46,063 bases of DNA from Chitinophagaceae bacterium (GTDB taxonomy: Bacteria; Bacteroidota; Bacteroidia; Chitinophagales; Chitinophagaceae). Where the stretch lies: assembly GCA_019247775.1 (NCBI GenBank), contig JAFBAN010000113.1, positions 1 through 46,063 on the forward strand, read 5' to 3'. Below, in pieces: positions 1 to 6,744 of the stretch. Positions within the stretch are counted from its first letter, which is position 1. Each line of letters begins with the position of its first letter. The position numbers and the translations under genes were made by a program. The notes under the pieces are model-generated. The model ran no database searches. It saw nothing but the letters and a program-made list of their open reading frames with translations, and was not told the origin of the DNA.

Positions 1-2
1 GG

Positions 3-50
3 GTGAAATCAGTAGCTGACGGTGCACGCGAAGCAGGTCTGCAATTCTAA
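3..50 (+). CDS. rplR: 50S ribosomal protein L18, C-terminal end (partial)
   Basis: Only the last 15 codons and the stop are in the window. Read from base 3 they give VKSVADGAREAGLQF and then TAA. This matches the usual L18 ending (VKALADGAREGGLxF), and L18 precedes S5 in the spc operon of nearly all bacteria, as here with rpsE 29 bases downstream. L18 binds 5S rRNA in the large subunit. The assignment rests on the short tail plus gene order; the 5' part lies outside the window. Confidence 0.85.
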   Translation: MKSVADGAREAGLQF

Positions 51-79
51 TTAGAACAACAATTTTAATCGTTAGATAG

Positions 80-601
80 ATGTCTAAAGTAAACGTAAAT
101 AAGGTGAAATCCGGTGGTGAACTGGAACTGAAAGAGAAAGTAGTTGCCATCAACCGCGTGGTGAAGACCACCAAAGGCGGCCGTACTTTCAGCTTTTCTG
201 CCCTGGTAGTTGTAGGCAATGAGAACGGTGTGGTAGGACAAGGCCTGGGTAAAGCAAAAGAGGTTCAGGAAGCCATTTCAAAAGGTATCGAAGACGCCAA
301 GAAGAACCTGGTGAAAGTACCGGTAATGCATGGAACCATCCCCCACGACCAGTGGGCGAAGGAAGGCGCTGCCAAAGTGTTGATCAAACCGGCCGCTCAT
401 GGTGCGGGTGTGATCGCGGGAGGCAGCATGCGTGCCGTACTCGAGAGCGCCGGCGTTACCGACGTACTCGCGAAAAGCCTGGGCTCTGCCAATCCGCATA
501 ACGTGGTAAAAGCAACCATCAAAGCGCTGGGCCTGCTGAGGGAACCGGTTCAGGTGGCGAAGAGCCGTAGTCTCAAGCTGAGTAAAGTATTCAATGGATA
601 A
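80..601 (+). CDS. rpsE: 30S ribosomal protein S5
   Basis: This 173-residue protein has the S5 signature: an N-terminal double-stranded-RNA-binding-like domain (about 18-82, with [20 protein letters not shown]) followed by the C-terminal S5 fold ([39 protein letters not shown]). S5 sits at the back of the 30S head/body junction and affects decoding accuracy. Length and gene order (L18-S5-L30) are canonical. The ATG at 80 follows an A/T-rich leader without a Shine-Dalgarno sequence, which is normal for Bacteroidota. The next gene is separated by a 77-base palindromic insertion rather than the usual few bases. Confidence 0.98.
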   Translation: MSKVNVNKVKSGGELELKEKVVAINRVVKTTKGGRTFSFSALVVVGNENGVVGQGLGKAKEVQEAISKGIEDAKKNLVKVPVMHGTIPHDQWAKEGAAKVLIKPAAHGAGVIAGGSMRAVLESAGVTDVLAKSLGSANPHNVVKATIKALGLLREPVQVAKSRSLKLSKVFNG

Positions 602-678
602 ACCCCCGGCCCCCTGAAGGGGGAGTTGGGTTAACACAATTATTCAAAAAATAAATAGCCCCTTTAGGGGTTTGGGGT
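601..678 (+). repeat. Inverted pair of short G/C palindromes between rpsE and rpmD
   Basis: Two related hairpins fill the gap. The left one (601-632) has CCCCC (610-614), loop TGAA, GGGGG (619-623), inside an outer AACCC (601-605) / GGGTT (628-632). The right one (659-678) has CCCC (659-662), loop TTTA, GGGG (667-670). Read on the minus strand, the right copy (ACCCC-3-CCCC-TAAA-GGGG) resembles the left copy, so the two form an inverted doublet of REP-like repeats. The right copy directly abuts the rpmD start codon. Confidence 0.7.
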
Positions 679-861
679 ATGAAAAAGATCAAGATCACAC
701 AGGTAAAAAGCGGTATCGACAGGTCGGAGCGTCAGAAGCAGACTTTGATCGCACTGGGACTAAAGAAGCTGCATGCCACCAAAGAAGTAGAAGCTACGCC
801 GCAGATCCTGGGCATGGTTAACAAGGTTAGCCATCTGGTGAAAGTGGAAGACGTTGCTTAA
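679..861 (+). CDS. rpmD: 50S ribosomal protein L30
   Basis: This 60-residue protein is the expected size for bacterial L30. It has the typical start (MKKIKITQVKSGIDRSERQKQTLIALGLKKL) and the ending in which a MVNKVSHLVKVE segment closes the small alpha/beta fold. L30 is a surface protein of the large subunit. It follows rpsE and precedes rplO as in the canonical spc operon, but it is flanked on both sides by repeat-filled spacers. The ATG at 679 immediately follows a G-rich palindrome rather than a recognisable ribosome binding site. Confidence 0.97.
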   Translation: MKKIKITQVKSGIDRSERQKQTLIALGLKKLHATKEVEATPQILGMVNKVSHLVKVEDVA

Positions 862-863
862 GA

Positions 864-1000
864 CAATTAACAATTAATAATTAGCAATTAATAATTGAAT
901 GAATAATTGGAGCGATCCCGTTATTCATTTTATTTTTCGCCTAATTATTAATTACTAATTATTAATTAACTATTGCGAGTTATTAATTAACTATTGCGAG
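864..1000. repeat. AT-rich inverted repeat plus a 21-bp tandem duplication between rpmD and rplO
   Basis: A 25-base arm at 872-896 (two CAATTAATAATT units at 871-882 and 885-896) is matched, with one mismatch, by its reverse complement at 943-967. Shorter inner arms AATGAATAA (898-906) and TTATTCATT (921-929) extend the symmetry. Next to it, a 21-base unit ending in CTATTGCGAG occurs twice head to tail (959-979 and 980-1000). A small GGGG/CCCC hairpin follows at 1000-1012. No ORF is present. The whole spacer is 172 bases, unusually long inside a ribosomal-protein operon. Confidence 0.8.
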
Positions 1001-1033
1001 GGGTGATTCCCCGTAAGTTCAAAATCAGATAAA

Positions 1034-1483
1034 ATGAAATTACACACACTCAAGCCTGCAGAAGGCGCAACGCACAAAGGGATCCGTATCGGTCGTGGTG
1101 AAGCTTCCGGTAAAGGCGGTACATCAACAAAAGGTAATAAGGGTGGTCAGAGCCGCGCCGGTTACAAGAGCAAAATGGCGCATGAAGGCGGCCAGATGCC
1201 GATCCAGCGTCGTATCCCCAAGCGTGGTTTCAAGAACAACAACCGTATCGAATACAAAGTGTTCAACCTGGGTCAGATAGACCAGCTGGTGGAGAAATAC
1301 GGTTTCACTGAATTCTCGCTCGAGAACCTGTACATCAATGGACTGGTAGGCCGCACCGATAAGGTGAAGCTGCTGGGCACCGGCGAACTGAAAGCCAAAC
1401 TGGCTTTCAAAGTGAACGCGGCCAGCGAAAAAGCAAAAGGCGCTATCGAGGCAGCCGGCGGCACCGTTGAGATTATCAAATAA
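1034..1483 (+). CDS. rplO: 50S ribosomal protein L15
   Basis: This 149-residue protein shows L15 features: an N-terminal MKLHTLKPAEGATHKGIRIGRG, the glycine/lysine-rich extended segment (GKGGTSTKGNKGGQSRAGYKSKMAHEGGQMPIQRRIPKRGF) that threads through 23S rRNA, and the C-terminal globular L18e/L15 domain ending in AKGAIEAAGGTVEIIK. Length is normal. It precedes secY, as in most bacteria, but a hairpin with a T-run lies between them. Confidence 0.97.
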   Translation: MKLHTLKPAEGATHKGIRIGRGEASGKGGTSTKGNKGGQSRAGYKSKMAHEGGQMPIQRRIPKRGFKNNNRIEYKVFNLGQIDQLVEKYGFTEFSLENLYINGLVGRTDKVKLLGTGELKAKLAFKVNAASEKAKGAIEAAGGTVEIIK

Positions 1484-1500
1484 TTTTGACGTAAATTGCC

Positions 1501-1522
1501 AGACGCATTCCCTGCGTCTTTT
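1501..1522 (+). terminator. Terminator-like hairpin between rplO and secY
   Basis: AGACGCA (1501-1507), loop TTCCC, TGCGTCT (1513-1519), followed by TTTT ending at 1522 and a further T4 at 1526-1529. The stem has 7 perfect pairs. It sits in the 74-base rplO-secY gap, so it may partly terminate or process the ribosomal transcript and set secY expression apart. A role as an attenuator or RNase site is equally possible. Confidence 0.5.
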
Positions 1523-1557
1523 CGGTTTTAAGTGTTAACGCTTACAATTGCAATTCA

Positions 1558-2904
1558 GTGAAAAAATTAGTTCAGACATTAAAGAATATTTGGGCCATCG
1601 AAGAACTGCGCGGCAAGATCGTTGTCACGCTGGCTTTGGTGTTCACTTACAGGCTCGGCAATCACATCGTATTACCTGGTCTCGATCCCAATAAAATAGA
1701 AGTGGCCCAGAAAGCCGCCAAGAGCAATGGCCTGCTGGGTATCTTCGATATGTTCGCCGGCGGCGGTTTTTCGCAGGCTTCCATCCTGGCTCTCGGCATC
1801 ATGCCTTATATCTCCGCTTCCATCTTCATGCAGCTGATGACCATCCTGGTACCCCAACTGCAGAAGATCCAGAAAGAGGGCGAGAGCGGCCGTAAGAAGA
1901 TCAACCAGTGGACACGCTATCTCACCGTTATCGTTACTGTTTTCCAGGCGGGCGCTTATGTGGCTTACCTGAACAGTCCCGGTTATGCAGAAGCGATCAT
2001 GCCTGCCTATAAAGCTTTCTTCGGATTCTCAACTGTGGTTACATTAACGGCAGGTACCCTGTTCGTAATGTGGCTGGGCGAGAAGATCCAGGATAAAGGT
2101 CTGGGCAACGGTACTTCCATCATTATCATGGTCGGTATCCTTTCGAGGCTGCCGGCATCCATCATCCAGGAATTCGTGGCGAAAGAGCAGCGCGGTGGTG
2201 GTGGTCTGTTGATATTCCTGATCGAGGTCGCTATCCTGGTTACCATTATCATGGGCCTGATCATCCTGGTACAAGGCGTCCGCAAGATCCCGGTAAACTA
2301 TGCCAAGCAGATCGTGGGTAACCGTCAGTTCGGCGGCGCCCGCCAGTTCCTGCCGGTAAAAGTGAACAGCGCCGGCGTAATGCCGATCATCTTTGCACAG
2401 GCGATCATGTTCCTGCCAACGCTCGTATCGTTCACCAACATCGATTCGGCTCAGGGTATCGTCAAGATATTCAATGACCATAGCAATGTCTGGTATATGC
2501 TGATCTACTCGGTGATGGTGATCGGTTTTACTTTCCTTTACACGGCATTGATATTTAACCCTAAGCAGATATCTGAAGACCTCAAACGCAACAACGGGTT
2601 CATCCCAGGTGTAAAACCTGGTCAGCCTACTGCTGATTATATCGGGTCTATCATGGACAAGATCACGCTGCCCGGTGCGATCTTCCTGGCACTGGTTGGT
2701 ATCATGCCTGGTTTCGCCCAAAAACTCGGTGTAACGCAGGGCTTCAGCTCTTTCTTCGGTGGTACCTCACTGCTGATCATGGTGGGCGTTATCCTGGATA
2801 CATTGCAGCAGATCGAAACTTACCTGCTGATGCGCCAGTACGATGGCCTGATGAAGAGCGGACGGGTGCAGGGAAGACAGACTGTTTCTACTACTACCAT
2901 CTGA
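1558..2904 (+). CDS. secY: Preprotein translocase subunit SecY
   Basis: This 448-residue polytopic membrane protein forms the protein-conducting channel of the Sec translocon with SecE and SecG. Visible signatures are ELRGKIVVTLALVFTYRLGNHIVLPGLDP in TM1, the plug-region GGGFSQASILALGIMPYISASIFMQL, the long cytoplasmic loop with RKIPVNYAKQIVG and the NPKQISEDLKRNNGFIPGVKPG loop before the last transmembrane segments. Ten membrane segments are expected. The start is GTG at 1558, which gives the family-typical MKKLVQTLKNIWAIEELRGK. Confidence 0.97.
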   Translation: MKKLVQTLKNIWAIEELRGKIVVTLALVFTYRLGNHIVLPGLDPNKIEVAQKAAKSNGLLGIFDMFAGGGFSQASILALGIMPYISASIFMQLMTILVPQLQKIQKEGESGRKKINQWTRYLTVIVTVFQAGAYVAYLNSPGYAEAIMPAYKAFFGFSTVVTLTAGTLFVMWLGEKIQDKGLGNGTSIIIMVGILSRLPASIIQEFVAKEQRGGGGLLIFLIEVAILVTIIMGLIILVQGVRKIPVNYAKQIVGNRQFGGARQFLPVKVNSAGVMPIIFAQAIMFLPTLVSFTNIDSAQGIVKIFNDHSNVWYMLIYSVMVIGFTFLYTALIFNPKQISEDLKRNNGFIPGVKPGQPTADYIGSIMDKITLPGAIFLALVGIMPGFAQKLGVTQGFSSFFGGTSLLIMVGVILDTLQQIETYLLMRQYDGLMKSGRVQGRQTVSTTTI

Positions 2905-2957
2905 CCTGGAATGCAGTACTGGATTAATTCCGGAACTGTTCCAGATCTTCAAATAAT

Positions 2958-2989
2958 AACCTGCTGGCAGTTTGCAGCAGGTTTTTTTT
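2958..2989 (+). terminator. Intrinsic terminator after secY
   Basis: AACCTGCTG (2958-2966) pairs with CAGCAGGTT (2975-2983) around an 8-base loop and runs into eight T residues (2982-2989). This is a strong textbook rho-independent terminator directly downstream of secY. It implies that map is separately initiated or transcribed by read-through. Confidence 0.85.
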
Positions 2990-3011
2990 AACGATGACCC
3001 GACGACCGAAT

Positions 3012-3815
3012 ATGATGTTACATAAGACAGAAGCAGAGATCGCATCGATGAAGCAGGCGGCCACACTCGTAAGTAAAACGCTTACCGAAGTGGCGCGGGT
3101 ATTGAAGCCCGGTATGACCACGCTTCAGATCGATACGATCTGCAATGATTTTGTGCGCGATCATAAAGCCGTTCCTTCTTTTTACAATTACCGGGGCTAT
3201 CCGCATAATGTCTGTACTTCGGTGAACGATGTGGTGGTACATGGTTTCCCCAATGAAGTACCATTGAAAGAAGGTGATATCGTTACGGTTGATATGGGCG
3301 TGATCCTGGATGGCTGGCACGGCGATCATGCATACACATTCATCCTGGGTAATGTAAGCCCGGAAGTACTGCAGCTTGTACGCGTTACCAAAGAATCACT
3401 TTACAAAGGCATCGAAAAAGCGATCGTGAATAACCGCGTTGGGGATATCTCCTTTGCAGTGCAGGAGCATACGGAGCGAAAGCATGGCTACGGCGTGGTG
3501 CGGGAACTGGTGGGCCATGGCATCGGCAGAAACCTGCACGAAGATCCGCAAGTGCCCAACTATGGCAAACGCGGTACCGGTCCCAAATTAAAAGAGAACC
3601 TGGTGCTGGCTATCGAACCCATGATCAATATGGGTACCAAAGAAGTATACACGGAAGATGATGGCTGGACGATCCGTACCCGCGACGGGCAGCCCTCCGT
3701 TCATTTCGAACACGATGTATGTATCAAACGGAATAAGGCCCTGATCCTTTCAGACTACAGTATCATTGAAGCGGCCGAGAAAGCCAATGCCGAGCTCAAC
3801 AGTTCGTATTACTGA
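3012..3815 (+). CDS. map: Type I methionyl aminopeptidase
   Basis: This enzyme removes the initiator methionine from nascent proteins in the cytosol. With the start at 3012 it has 267 residues. The metal ligands are all visible: D94 (VDMGV), D105 (HGDHA), H169 (GHGIGRNLHE), E202 (AIEPM) and E233 (HFEHD). An upstream in-frame ATG at 2994 would add six residues (MTRRPN) but lies only four bases after the terminator T-run. The family normally begins close to the xxHKTExEI motif, so 3012 (or the adjacent 3015) is preferred. The gene follows secY as expected, but infA does not follow it. Confidence 0.95.
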   Translation: MMLHKTEAEIASMKQAATLVSKTLTEVARVLKPGMTTLQIDTICNDFVRDHKAVPSFYNYRGYPHNVCTSVNDVVVHGFPNEVPLKEGDIVTVDMGVILDGWHGDHAYTFILGNVSPEVLQLVRVTKESLYKGIEKAIVNNRVGDISFAVQEHTERKHGYGVVRELVGHGIGRNLHEDPQVPNYGKRGTGPKLKENLVLAIEPMINMGTKEVYTEDDGWTIRTRDGQPSVHFEHDVCIKRNKALILSDYSIIEAAEKANAELNSSYY

Positions 3816-3846
3816 GCTTTTGAGTATCTTACACGAAACCGGCAAG

Positions 3847-5370
3847 ATGAAAAAACTCTGCTGCCTTTTCCTGTTTTCCATTCAGATAATCCTTGCGGTT
3901 GCGCAATCTCCGCAAACCCTGAAGATCCGTGCCGTCCGCCGGCAGAACGAGAAAGCCTGGATGGCCGAATACTTCGCATTCCTGACCATTCCGAATATTG
4001 CCGTCGATACCCAGCATCTCCGTGAAAATGCGAAGTTCATTGTGCAGATGATGCGACAGCGGCAGATCGGCAATATACAGTTACTTCAGCCCGATACCCG
4101 CACGGCTCCGCCTGCTGTGTATGGTGAGGTATTGACTCCCGGAGCCACGCAGACCCTTACCTTTTATGCGCACTATGACGGGCAGCCGGTAGACAGCACG
4201 CAATGGCTGAAAGAGCTCAGTCCCTTCATGCCCAAACTGACCAATGGGTCACTCGAAAAAGGGGCGGCGATCATTCCCTGGACGGATACCTACGATCCCG
4301 AATGGCGTTTGTATGCCCGCGGCGCTTCCGATGATAAGGCAGGAGTGATGGCTATCCTTGCTGCATTCGAAGCGATACAGCGTTCGGGGCAACAGTTGCA
4401 CTACAATATCAAATTCTTTTTCGAGGGCGAAGAAGAAGCTGGCTCACCGCATTTGTACGAGATCTTTCAAAAATATACAACGCTGTTACGGTCCGATCTC
4501 TGGATCATCTGCGATGGGCCGGTGCATCAGTCAGGAAAGAAGATGATCTCTTTCGGTGTGCGCGGCGATACGCGTATGGATCTGACGGTGTACGGACCTT
4601 CCCGGCCCCTGCACAGCGGACACTACGGTAACTGGGCGCCCAATCCGGGACTGATGCTCGCGAAACTGTTATCCTCCATGAAAGATGAAAAAGGAAGGGT
4701 GACAGTAAAAAGATTTTATGACGATGTTGTTCCCCTGACAAGAGAAGAGAACGCAGCGCTGGCTGCTATACCACCCGTAGGCGATCAGATGAAAAAGGAA
4801 TTGAAATTCGTTACAGAAGAAATGCCGGGCGTAACCCTGAACGAAGCGATCATGATGCCCTCACTCAATATCAATGGAATGCAGAGCGGGAACATCGGCG
4901 CAAAAGCAGCTAATGTGATCCCTGTAACGGCTTCTGCTGTATTGGACCTGCGACTGGTGCCGGGCAATGATTATCAGAAGCAGCAACAGCGTGTTCTTGA
5001 TCATATCAAAGAGCAGGGGTACTATGTGATCGACCATGAGCCGACGGATGCAGAAAGGAACCGGTATGCAAAGATCGCAAAGGTTACGCCGAGCGATGGA
5101 TACAATGCCCAGCGTACGCCGATGGATCTTCCTGCGGTACAAAAAGTGATCGCGGCAGTAAGGAGTACCACTTCGGACCAGGTAGTGTTATTGCCATCGA
5201 TGGGCGGAAGCCTGCCTTTGTTCGTTTTTGAGAAATACCTTAATGCGAAGACCATTACCGTTCCCATCGCCAATCATGATAATAACCAGCATGCCGAAAA
5301 TGAAAATATCCGTATTGCCAATCTCTGGAACGGTATAGAGACCCTCGCCGCCATTATGCAGATGCAATAG
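3847..5370 (+). CDS. Exported M20-family metallopeptidase (dipeptidase-like)
   Basis: This 507-residue M20/M25/M40-type zinc peptidase begins with a Sec signal peptide (MKKLCCLFLFSIQIILAVAQ). Visible metal and catalytic motifs are H109 and D111 (YAHYDGQPVD), D162 (GASDDKAG), the EGEEE catalytic acidic run (193-197) and a late histidine (NHDNNQHAENE). Reading could also start at 3766, but that would bury the signal peptide behind 27 residues overlapping map, so the ATG at 3847 is chosen. It probably cleaves di- or small peptides in the periplasm; the exact substrate cannot be told. The stop is two bases before the next ATG, so the two genes are probably co-transcribed. Confidence 0.88.
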   Translation: MKKLCCLFLFSIQIILAVAQSPQTLKIRAVRRQNEKAWMAEYFAFLTIPNIAVDTQHLRENAKFIVQMMRQRQIGNIQLLQPDTRTAPPAVYGEVLTPGATQTLTFYAHYDGQPVDSTQWLKELSPFMPKLTNGSLEKGAAIIPWTDTYDPEWRLYARGASDDKAGVMAILAAFEAIQRSGQQLHYNIKFFFEGEEEAGSPHLYEIFQKYTTLLRSDLWIICDGPVHQSGKKMISFGVRGDTRMDLTVYGPSRPLHSGHYGNWAPNPGLMLAKLLSSMKDEKGRVTVKRFYDDVVPLTREENAALAAIPPVGDQMKKELKFVTEEMPGVTLNEAIMMPSLNINGMQSGNIGAKAANVIPVTASAVLDLRLVPGNDYQKQQQRVLDHIKEQGYYVIDHEPTDAERNRYAKIAKVTPSDGYNAQRTPMDLPAVQKVIAAVRSTTSDQVVLLPSMGGSLPLFVFEKYLNAKTITVPIANHDNNQHAENENIRIANLWNGIETLAAIMQMQ

Positions 5371-5372
5371 TT

Positions 5373-6605
5373 ATGGAACAGAAAAAACTGGTCGTAATAG
5401 GAGGGGGCGCAGCGGGTTTTTTCTGCGCGGTAAATGCAGCAAGGATGAATCCCGGTCTTAAGGTAACGATCATTGAAAAATCGAATAAGCTGCTGGCGAA
5501 AGTGAAAGTAAGTGGCGGCGGCCGCTGCAATACTACACACGCCTGTTTCGATATACCCGAACTGAGTACAAAATATCCCCGCGGACAAAACTTCCTCAAG
5601 AAAACACTTCACTGGTTCAGTCCCACGAATACCATCGAATGGTTTGCAGAAAGAGGGGTGCAGCTGAAAGCCGAAAGCGACGGTCGCATGTTCCCCACCA
5701 CCGACAATTCCCAAACCATCATCGATTGCCTCCTCAAAGAAGCCTCGAAATACGGAATAGAAATTCTGATGCAAACCGAAGTCACAAAGATCACTCCTTC
5801 CCCCAACGGCTATCTACTCCAGACTTCTAACTCCAGACTCCAGACTAACTATATAGCTCTCGCCTGCGGCGGCTACCCCAAATCCTCCATGTTCGGATGG
5901 CTGCACGATCTCGGTCATTCTATCGCCGAACCCGTACCATCTTTATTCACTTTCAATATGCCCGGAAACCCGGTCACAGCACTGATGGGGGTGAGCGTAG
6001 AAAAAGCGGTCGTGAAAATACAGGGTACAAAACTTTCAGAGCAGGGTCCGCTGCTGATCACACACTGGGGCATGAGTGGTCCGGTTATTCTCCGGCTCTC
6101 CGCATGGGGTGCGCGGCAGCTCGCAGACCTGAACTACCGGTTTACTTTACAGGTGAACTGGCTGCCGGAATACAGCGAAACAACGTTACGCGAACAGTGG
6201 CCGCAGCTGCGCAGTGAGCATGGCGGACAGAACATCCATACCAGAAATCCGTTCGGGCTGCCTGCCCGGCTATGGCAATGGCTGCTCGAGGACGCGGGTA
6301 TCAATCCGGGACAAAAATGGTCGGGGCTCGCATCAAAAGACCAGAACAGGCTGATCAGGAACCTGACCGCGCAGGAATTTCCCGTGAGCGGCAAGACTAC
6401 TTTCAAGGAGGAATTTGTGACCTGCGGGGGCATTAAACTCGCTGAAATAGAGCCCAATACCATGGAAAGCAGGATCCGGCCGGGGATCTTTTTTGCCGGG
6501 GAGATCATGGACGTGGACGGGATCACCGGCGGATTCAATTTTCAGCATGCCTGGACCAGTGGCTGGATCGCCGCTAAAGCTATCGCAGACAGGGCGTTAC
6601 GGTAA
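5373..6605 (+). CDS. BaiN/HI0933-family NAD(P)/FAD-dependent oxidoreductase
   Basis: This 410-residue flavoprotein belongs to the HI0933/BaiN (YhiN) family. The N-terminal dinucleotide fold is clear: VVIGGGAAGFFCAVNAA (GxGxxG at 10-15), then the family hallmark KVSGGGRCNTTH and the C-terminal FAGEIMDVDGITGGFNFQHAWTSGWIA that closes over FAD. Members are cytosolic; their physiological substrate is mostly unknown, although BaiN reduces bile-acid intermediates in Clostridium. Two bases separate it from the peptidase gene. An odd in-frame stretch at residues 149-159 (LQTSNSRLQTN) is encoded by three copies of CTCCAGACT, suggesting insertion of a short repeat. Confidence 0.9.
   Translation: MEQKKLVVIGGGAAGFFCAVNAARMNPGLKVTIIEKSNKLLAKVKVSGGGRCNTTHACFDIPELSTKYPRGQNFLKKTLHWFSPTNTIEWFAERGVQLKAESDGRMFPTTDNSQTIIDCLLKEASKYGIEILMQTEVTKITPSPNGYLLQTSNSRLQTNYIALACGGYPKSSMFGWLHDLGHSIAEPVPSLFTFNMPGNPVTALMGVSVEKAVVKIQGTKLSEQGPLLITHWGMSGPVILRLSAWGARQLADLNYRFTLQVNWLPEYSETTLREQWPQLRSEHGGQNIHTRNPFGLPARLWQWLLEDAGINPGQKWSGLASKDQNRLIRNLTAQEFPVSGKTTFKEEFVTCGGIKLAEIEPNTMESRIRPGIFFAGEIMDVDGITGGFNFQHAWTSGWIAAKAIADRALR
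5817..5846 (+). repeat. Short CTCCAGACT repeats inside a coding region
   Basis: CTCCAGACT occurs at 5817-5825, 5831-5839 and 5838-5846 (the last two share two bases). The stretch stays in frame and encodes LQTSNSRLQT in the HI0933-like flavoprotein, between the conserved strand before it and the YIALACGGYPKSS motif after it. Confidence 0.6.
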
Positions 6606-6744
6606 AATTCCGACAGCAATACGGGCTTCAGTTGCGGGAAATGGCCGTTTATATCTTCCAGTCACGCTTCGTGTAAAAATTGGGGAATCCGCCTTGTAGT
6701 CTTCCGATTAATTCCTAATTTATTCGCTCAAACTACTAAAAGCA

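Noticed and set aside
601..1012. CRISPR-like or tRNA-like structure in the ribosomal operon spacers
   Set aside because: Repeats are palindromic or immediately tandem with no spacers of regular length, and no cloverleaf can be drawn.
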